A stretch of 40,401 nt of DNA from Cymbomonas tetramitiformis (taxonomy: Eukaryota; Chlorophyta; Pyramimonadophyceae; Pyramimonadales; Pyramimonadaceae). Of this stretch, positions 33,382 through 40,401 are shown in pieces. The stretch lies in the NCBI GenBank assembly GCA_001247695.2, contig LGRX02035421.1:1-40401 (forward strand). Direction: 5' to 3'. The position numbers were made by a program, and so were the translations under genes. The notes under the pieces were generated by a model. That model was given only the letters and a program-made list of their open reading frames with translations. It did no database searches and was not told where the DNA came from. The first letter of the stretch is position 1, and the number at the start of each line of letters is the position of its first letter.

Positions 33382-34439
33382 TGTGCACAAGGGTCCGATC
33401 ACGGACCGATTTCAGATTTGCAACTCTTGACTGGGAACAACCCTGCCAGAAAGGACAGGCCTTCCCTTAGAGCTCAATTTCCGCCGTTGTAGATGGTGTT
33501 TGTTCACAGGTTTCCACTTCGGCTGGCCGGTCACCACACTAGGTGGTGTGATGGAATTGTCACACCGCTCACTTTTGTGACTCTTCCCGTAGTAGTGTTT
33601 ATGACTGTCACCCGAACTTGAACCCTAACTGTTTATGCCCATATAACGGGTTAACTTATCAACTTTAATACATTATGAGAAAACCGATCACGGAGTGGAT
33701 ATATCCCGGGTCCTAGGGGTATATCCAACAAACTCTGACATTAAGTGACATTGGGTTTAGGTTTTAGGGTTTGCTTGCTCTGGGATTGCCACTCACACCT
33801 TCGGGGTGAGGTGGTGTCACGGGGAAGCCGATTTCCCCCCCACTGTATGGGGGCCTGCTTCTCCTTGCTTCACCCCTCACTGTGTGTGGCATGTGTCACC
33901 CGTGACCGTGTCCCCGTCACGTTAGCCTTCTCTAGTTAGACAGTCCGTATGCCTGTCTTCCTAGTTTATGCTATTCCGTTTCCGAGCACCCGGCACTGTG
34001 TTTTCTGTGACGCTTTATCGTGCATATACATATCTTATATATATACCCACAGATCACCCTTTCCGTCACCCTCAGCCCTCTACCTTTGCGCTCACGTCAA
34101 TTCAATGGGGGCACAAAATCCCCACGCCAGCGCCAAAGTTCCCCACCTTTATAGACCTTTATCAGTTCACCTTGACCTTCCTCACGACCCGGACGGGACC
34201 TTTCACCTTAAAGCTTATCCTTATGCTTGTCAACAGATTTGTGGGAACTCGGTTTGTCTGTGTCACGGTAGACAACACACCAAAGTCGTGAAAAGAACAA
34301 GCATATTCCATATTCAAATCCTGGGCCCTTCGGATTCCATTTCGCAAAGATAAGTGAAAACACCGTGCGCTCGCACACAGCTGCCGTTACTGGTCTGAAA
34401 TAACTGGCTGATCAGTCTGCTGCTTAAAGACTCCGATCC
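33382..34439. other. Region between the retroelement and the MoxR gene, no gene recognised
   Basis: AT-rich spacer that must contain the promoter of the downstream ATPase gene. A near-palindrome GGATATATCCC..GGGGTATATCC lies at about 33697-33726. A short GGGTTTAGGTTTTAGGGTTT (33753-33772) resembles plant or algal telomere units but is under three repeats. Confidence 0.55.
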
Positions 34440-37400
34440 ATGGAAGGAGACGCCGAACTGCACTTTCTTCGTGCTAAGTCATTCGCTCCGGATACCAGGA
34501 GAGCAGGAAGTTTTGGCGAGGCAAGCTTGTCAGGAGCAAACAAATTGCAGCGATCTTTGTCCGCTCCTACAAGCCCCGATCCTTTCCTCAATAGATGGCT
34601 CTGCACATCCGATACTGTGCGCGAAATTGTGGAAAAAGGCGAACTGGTGAGGTTCCCTGCAATATGCGTTGGTTCGTTGGCAGCTATGAGGATGTTCCTT
34701 GCGTTTTATTTGCTGTATTAACGAAGTTTTGGCCTCTCCTCTCGTTGATCGGTGCTATGGGTTTGCATCTTCACAGGCTCGCCAGGCCAGTCGACTAAGC
34801 TCCAAATCCTCAAGTATCGAGGAAGTGCCTCAGTTTACTGAGAAGCGAACTGTCTCCGGAGAATCTAACGAGGCTTATGCCGCACTCCACGCAACTACAC
34901 CGTTCTGGCAGGAACTTATTCAACAGAGTAAGGAAGAGGTTATCTCCGTTAACTCCGACAGCGGTGTGCCCTCTCGTATGTGGAAGCCTCCAGTTGGCAG
35001 TGCGCTGGAGAGAATGCAGGATGCCATTTGCACCTTCACCGATCGGCTAGGACAGGACCTTCTCGAGCGTGAAACTGAGGTACGATGCCCTAGATAAGCA
35101 CCTCTGCGAGAAGCAGGGTTTGGTGACCTCGGCCGCTATATTTTTCAAATTTCTGACGTGTAGTAGTTCAAAGCATCGACGCTAAACGAGAGATTCCTTT
35201 GGCGGCTCTGCGGCACCTGTAGCTACGACCTTTGTTTAGTATTGTAGACGAGGAACGCATGAAGTGCGATACGATCCTACATGACTTGACATGCATAACT
35301 ATGGTACCGACAAAGAGCGCATTCGGGCCTTCCGCAGAGCTCCTTGTTCATAACACTTTGGCAAAAGTTCTTAAGAATAAGCCGTCAGCCCTGTTGTGCC
35401 ACGCAGTGTCGACTTCTCGTACTTGCCACACTCGTCGGGGAGCACCTGTTATTGATAGGGCCTCCAGGCACGGCAAAGAGTTTCTTGGCTCGAAAAGTGA
35501 AGCACATGTGCGAAGGCGCGACGTACTTCGAACGTTTGCTTACGAAGTTTTCGACACCGGAAGAGCTATTCGGTACCTTTCAGCACCCCTTGCTCTTGCG
35601 GAAACACTGTTCAGGGTGAAGTGAACCCCCTCAAGGATGCTAACCCTAGCACGTTCTCTCGACTTGCCAACGAAAGTTTACACGTAGAATTTTGTTAGAG
35701 GAAAATGAAGTGAATGATTTAGCTACTATTTGCCTCGCTGAATGGAATTCCGGATCCGTCATGCAGGTCCCCTGTCGGTGCACGCACTGGAGAATGATCT
35801 CTATCTCCGCAAAAGAGAAGGATTTCTCACTTTATCGAACATCGTTTTCTTGGATGAGGTTCCTCTCTAGCCGTTTTTCATGCCCCATACTTCATGCTCG
35901 GACTCCTCATCGGAGCTTTGAACAACCCTTGCATCTCTCCGTTTCCGTGTCGCTGGAATGGCCAGACGGACAGCTTCCACTTGGCCTGCTGCAAACCTGG
36001 CTTCAGTTTTAGTTGCGCCCTTCTCAGCAGCCAGTGATCTCCCCTGAAAACCTCTCCGAACGGCTCTAAACGGTGGTTTTCACAATACACAGCTGTTGAT
36101 GACTGCTTACTCTGTGCTATTATCACTCACTCTCTCAGTTCTTTTACAAGAGAGAGCGAGTGCGTGAGTGCTGTTTTCACTATTCGCCCCTTTTATGATA
36201 CTTCCAACATCTCCTGCGACATCGCCAGGCCACTACTTTTAGAAACAGTCGCACCTTCTCAAGCAACTTTCTCCTTCACTCCTAGGGTCCTAGCTTGGTA
36301 ACCGGGATGGTGGCAAGGTTCGAGGAAGCTTTATGACTTGTGTGTGGATTTCGTGCTTTGATGCTATCAGATTTTCAAGGCCTCGTCTTCAATCTTGAAC
36401 ACGCTGCTTTCTGTCATGAATGAGAGACTGTATGATCACGGCGCCGACCGTAAAAAGGTGTGCGCTCCCTTCCTTCTCCCATCCTTACACGAATCGTTTC
36501 CGGGTGACTCCTCCTACTGACACCAGTGCAGGTGGCGCTCAGAGCAGGCAAACGCCGTTGTGTTCTGCGTAGAGAATGGGTGCTGCTTACACGTCGAGCT
36601 GGCATCCTCGTTCAGGATCAGGAGGTTCCTGCGGGGCTTGCTTTGTGTGCTCATTAACAGGAGGTGCGTGCAGGTGCCGCTGATGTGCCTCGTTGGGGCC
36701 AGCAACGAGCTTCCCCCCGATGGTGCTTTCGCTCAAACCCTCCCGTCTCCCATCCCGTTCTCCTCCCCGGCCCCCTCCTCTCAAGCTTCCTTTGCTGTGA
36801 CTGCCTCTTCCTCATCTTCTCACCTTACCTCGCCTCGTTCTGGCCACGTCCTCCACTTTTTCCTGGCCTCCTTCTTTTGTAGTCGCCAACTTGATTCATG
36901 CAATTGACGGCGGTGATCGCAGCGGATCCTTCTGACTGTTCCATCTCGGTCAGAGCCCTGGAGCTCGAGGTTTAAAAGCGGAGTCAGGAAGTTCAGTCTC
37001 GGGAAGTAGGGCCCCGCGTGCCCCTTGACAGGTGGGAGCGTCAACTTTCATCGTGATCGGTACTCGTGCACACAGCCTGCCCTGGAAACTGCGGGAGCAC
37101 ATACGCCGTGCGAGCAGCGCGGGGGCTCGTTGGCCAGCTCATGGGCTCCTCGCAGCTTGGTGCGCACGTGACGGCGGTGAGGCGAGGGGAGGGCGCGGGG
37201 GGCGCAGGCGACCAAGACCCACTGTTTGACCGCTTCCTGCTGCGGCACAAAGTGAAAGGACTCACCGATAAGGGCTGGCGCCAGCTCGGGGCGCCCCCAG
37301 AACCACCTTCCGACAGCACCCAGTCAGCGAAAGACATCTGGGTGACCGCCCTGACCGCCAGCTTACCTTTGGCACCTGTCGCGCAGATACCCTCCCCATG

Positions 37401-40400
37401 TGGGAGCGCACCACCTACTCTCGTTTGTTGTCTCGATTCGCAGTTGCTACACCTCGTGCGCTGCCCCGCTTTCCTGACTTCTGAGCAATGTCGAACCTTC
37501 ATTAACGTATGGGGGCTTTCTGTTTCTGATACAGTCCTCGATCACCGAGGCCATGATCGAGGAGCCCGAGGTGCCCTCGCTTAAGCTTGGGGATCTGGAG
37601 GCGAGCACTGGCCCGTTCCCTCCCGGCCCTGCACTCTTCCTGTGCTGTTCCAACTCCTTCTCGGCCCAGCGGGTCCTCCCGGTGGCAGCCTGGCCCTTTG
37701 TATGGGGAGAGCACCTCGAACGCGCTGGCCTCCAAGGAGGCTCCAATGCAGGAGGACCACAGCCCCCGAAGGAGACTCCACACCGTCCACGCTTTAGGCA
37801 GTGAGGGAGGAGACTGCAGCTCCGTAGGCTCGCATGTGTTGAGGTGGGCGGGGCTTGGAGGGTGCAGACGCTGCGGAGTGCAGCCTCGCATGTGAAGCTG
37901 TCAGCCACTGCAAGGCAGCTGATGAAGGAACTTCGCGTCATGCTCCAGGCGCGCCCCCATCTTGCCTCCGCGTCATACTGGACCGTCATACTGGACCTCA
38001 TGGGCGGAGACGGCGCCTCGGGGTGAGCACGCACAGCGACGACCCTGCGGGGTCCACATGAGGAGTACAGAATCACCGAGCGTTAAAAGCCAAAACCATG
38101 TCATCATTTGATAACGCTTTCCATATGTAAGATGCAATTTTGTAATGTGTTTTATAGAGACATGGTTTTGATATCATACCCGGTGATTCCATACCCCTCG
38201 GTCCACATGACCAGAGATGACAGCTGATGCTCCACATCGTGCGCGCGCCTGCCCCCTGTTCTCTGATGTCCCAGTGTCAAGGTAGTCCTCCAGCTGCATC
38301 CCGCATCACCGCATCGCCGAGCTCTCCGTACAAAAGCCATCGTGGGGCTGAGGGCTGATGCGACTTCACTGTCTGTGCAACAAAAGCCATCGTGGGGCTG
38401 AGGGCTGATGCGACTTCACTGTCTGTGCAACAAAAGCCATCGTGGGGCTGAGGGCTGATGCGACTTCACTGTCTGTGCAACAAAAGCCATCGTGAGGGAT
38501 GCTGTCTGTGCAGCCATCGGGGGCTTATGCGACTTCACTGTCTGTGCAACAAAAGCCATCGTGGGCTGAGGGCTGATGCGACTTCACTGTCTGTGCAACA
38601 AAAGCCATCGTGGGGCTGAGGGCTGATGCGACTTCACTGTCTGTGCAACAAAAGCCATCGTGGGGCTGAGGGCTGATGCGACTTCACTGTCTGTGCAACA
38701 AAAGCCATCGTGGGGCTGAGGGCTGATGCGACTTCACTGTCTGTGCAACAAAGCCAGCTGAGGGCTGATGCGACTTCACTGTCTGTGCAACAAAAGCCAT
38801 CGTGGGGCTGAGGGCTGATGCGACTTCACTGTCTGTGCAGCGCTCAATAGGGCGCCGTGGCGCCTCAGTAGCATTTGAATGGATACCTCGCTGATACACG
38901 TGCAGTCTAGGATGGAGGATGAAGGCGTGGGAGGCGGTGTGGCGTGTACCCGTCAGCAGTTGCAGGAGCCACCGATATACGTGTCAGATCGACGGTGGAA
39001 GCTGGCCGTGAAGTTGCTGAAAGTGGCGGCTTTCACCAGTGGCAAGTGTACGGTTACAGAGGCCGATTGCCTCCTGCTGCGCCATTGCCTTGTGTCCAAT
39101 CCCAAGGCAGGCACCTTCAGCGTCCCCTCCCCTCTCGCTGAGCGCCCCCCGACCCCGACTACACATTGTCGGCGCGCTATGGGCGCTACATCCATTGCTA
39201 ACCTCATCGGTACTTTATACACACATCGCAACCGGTGATCATCTTGCTGTAGCCCTCCAGGAACACATCGCAACCGGTGATCATCTTGCTGTAGCCCTCC
39301 AGGAGCACATCGCAACCGGTGATCATCTTGCTGTGGCCCTCCAGGAACACAGGTACCATGAAAACCAGGTTGGTGGTTTCCAGTGGATGGGGCGGATATT
39401 CCCTGACGCGGAGAGAGCGGCCTGTCATGGCAATGGGAGTGCAGGACGAAGAATTAGTGAGCAACTTCATCAGCTGCAACTCCCAGTTCAGCTGCGGACT
39501 GGAGCAGGTACGACCCCTGGGGGGAGTGCACGCTGCTAGAGGCGGGACAGAGAGCGCTCTCGCGGAGTGCATGCTGCGAGAGGCGGGACAGAGGGCGCTC
39601 TCGCGGAGTGCATCGCAGGTGGACATGCTGCTGCAGAGCCTCGAGGAGCAGGATTACCAACCCGACCCGGCCGCGGACGAGGAGGAGCAGGAGGAGGCCA
39701 ATCAGTTTCTGCAAGTGTGCCGAGAAGAACTCGACTACCTTTCCAGTCTGGTCAAGGTGCTGCCCCTTGGCGCACGTCGAGGGCAGAGCCCTGGTCCACG
39801 GGCGCTCCGCGGCTGCGCGCGCGGTATATGCCATCGCCAGCTGCTGACCGGCACCTCAGACTGTCTATCCTGTGTATCTTTCACAACAGTAAGGCAGATG
39901 GTGGCGGCGTGCAGCGCACCCTATCAGAGCGCAGCAGCCACGCCCGCTTTGCTGCGCTCCACCGTGATACCCGAAAGGCACCGAAGGGGTGCTGGTCTGA
40001 CAACCGAAGGGGCGGATGCTGGGATGTGGAGCGCGGCAGACGGAGCTGGCGCAAATCAAGGGGCTGAAGAGAGATGGGCTGAAGTTGAACAGCGTGTGGA
40101 TCACGGAGAGTGCTGTGGCCAAGCTCACGGAGGTGGGTGTTGCACCCGGCAAGAGGGTGCACAGATCAGATGGTTTTAGGCAGGCGCCGGGCGGGAAGTG
40201 GGCTCGAGAGGTTTGCGGCCCTGTAGGGGGGTTGATGAGGTCCCGATGGAGGTGCATTCCACCGGCAGAACGAGGGCGGTGTTGCCTTGCCCCTTTCGCC
40301 GCATGCTGTTAGAGCCTCGATCATCCAGCTTGAAGCGCTGCAATACTCTGATGGAAGAGGAGAGCAAAGGACGGCATGGTTAGAGCCTCGATCATCCAGC

Positions 40401-40401
40401 T
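34440..40401 (+). CDS. RavA/MoxR-family AAA+ ATPase, multi-exon, 3' end beyond the window
   Basis: MoxR AAA+ proteins are chaperone-like ATPases that assemble or activate protein complexes. Supported exons are 34440-34646, 34777-35079, 35407-35572, 35767-35858, 36371-36457, 36674-36722, 37208-37341, 37868-37936, 38957-39091, 39445-39507, 39619-39750 and 40040-40132; most join in exact frame. Landmarks: Walker A GPPGTAKS, the MoxR insert FSTPEELFG joined to GPLSVHALEND, Walker B IVFLDE, IFKASSSILNTLLSVMNERL, sensor-1 VGASNELP, arginine finger DPLFDRFLLR, then the RavA-specific YVSDRRWKLAVKLLKVAAF. A Ser-rich N-terminal region of about 170 residues precedes the ATPase core. ATG 34440 has a good context (CCATGG). 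Uncertain points are a possible exon near 35240-35400, one at about 37535 (MIEEPEVPSLKLGDLEA), and everything after 40132. Confidence 0.88.
36124..36162. other. Intronic inverted repeat
   Basis: CACTCACTCTCTC (36124-36136) pairs with GAGAGAGCGAGTG (36150-36162), 13 bp with one mismatch and a 13-nt loop. It lies in the MoxR intron between exons ending 35858 and starting 36371. Confidence 0.6.
38331..38840. repeat. 50-bp minisatellite, ten copies, in a MoxR intron
   Basis: CAAAAGCCATCGTGGGGCTG begins units at 38331, 38381, 38431, 38481, 38550, 38599, 38649, 38699, 38749 and 38791. The fourth is expanded and rearranged; the ninth is shortened. The array lies between the exons ending 37936 and starting 38957. 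Confidence 0.95.
39222..39347. repeat. 42-bp tandem repeat, three copies
   Basis: CACATCGCAACCGGTGATCA starts units at 39222, 39264 and 39306, nearly identical. The length is a multiple of three, so plus (HIATGDHLAVALQE) and minus frames stay open. It lies between MoxR exons and is presumed intronic. Confidence 0.95.
39524..39610. repeat. 41-bp tandem duplication
   Basis: GAGTGCACGCTGCTAGAGGC and a close second copy start at 39524 and 39565, and a third start is at 39606. It lies in the short intron before the exon starting at 39619. Confidence 0.9.
40308..40401. repeat. 71-bp direct duplication running into the window end
   Basis: GTTAGAGCCTCGATCATCCA occurs near 40308 and again from about 40379 to the last base. 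The second copy is cut by the window edge. Confidence 0.9.

Noticed and set aside
33753..33772. Interstitial telomere repeat (TTTAGGG/TTTTAGGG type)
   Set aside because: Fewer than three units, imperfect, and similar GGGTTAGGG-like snippets occur by chance elsewhere (near 4925).
1..40401. tRNA, rRNA or snRNA genes
   Set aside because: No cloverleaf, conserved rRNA core or snRNA motif was recognised by eye on either strand. A covariance-model scan could overturn this.

Overview
The window is nuclear DNA from an intron-rich eukaryote. Genes are split by GT-AG introns, intergenic DNA is long and repeat-laden, there are no bacterial operons, and the split genes encode eukaryote-specific machinery (exosome subunit RRP45, nucleoporin ALADIN). 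A plant-type pectinacetylesterase/Notum hydrolase, a RavA-type MoxR ATPase, FxxxV-module extracellular domains and a proline/serine-rich tract together suggest a green alga, perhaps a prasinophyte. That assignment is inference. There is one 20-N assembly gap (30255-30274).

Layout. (1) 431-3187, minus strand: an almost complete RRP45/EXOSC9 gene of at least ten exons. (2) 5116-9876, plus: a gene for a protein with two similar domains carrying HVHP-like and HLHA-like histidine motifs, whose introns hold GC-rich and 28-bp minisatellites. (3) 10300-11830: a proline-codon-rich tract and a 27-bp tandem repeat, of doubtful coding status. (4) 12093-13013: a 921-bp element with terminal inverted repeats and a perfect 5-bp target duplication, apparently a non-autonomous DNA transposon. 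(5) 13101-14661, plus: the 3' part of a single-pass membrane protein. (6) 16873-21003, plus: the ALADIN WD-repeat nucleoporin. (7) 22174-23400, minus: a single-exon secreted pectinacetylesterase/Notum-family hydrolase. (8) 23619-33381: a retroelement zone. It has two decayed gag-like pieces on the minus strand, then a pair of 1.7-1.9 kb direct repeats (probable LTRs) around a plus-strand gag-like frame, the assembly gap and minisatellites. (9) 34440 to the window end, plus: a RavA/MoxR AAA+ ATPase gene, 3' end not reached.

The host genes look functionally unrelated (RNA decay, nuclear pore, secreted esterase, AAA+ chaperone), as expected for eukaryotic gene order. The most notable material is accessory: the TIR element, the gag family with an odd zinc-finger spacing and a C-terminal hydrophobic segment, the LTR-like repeats built of about 180-bp subrepeats, and minisatellites placed inside introns of host genes. 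Exon limits were set by hand from reading frame, homology and splice sites. Where exon lengths fit exactly, I say so.
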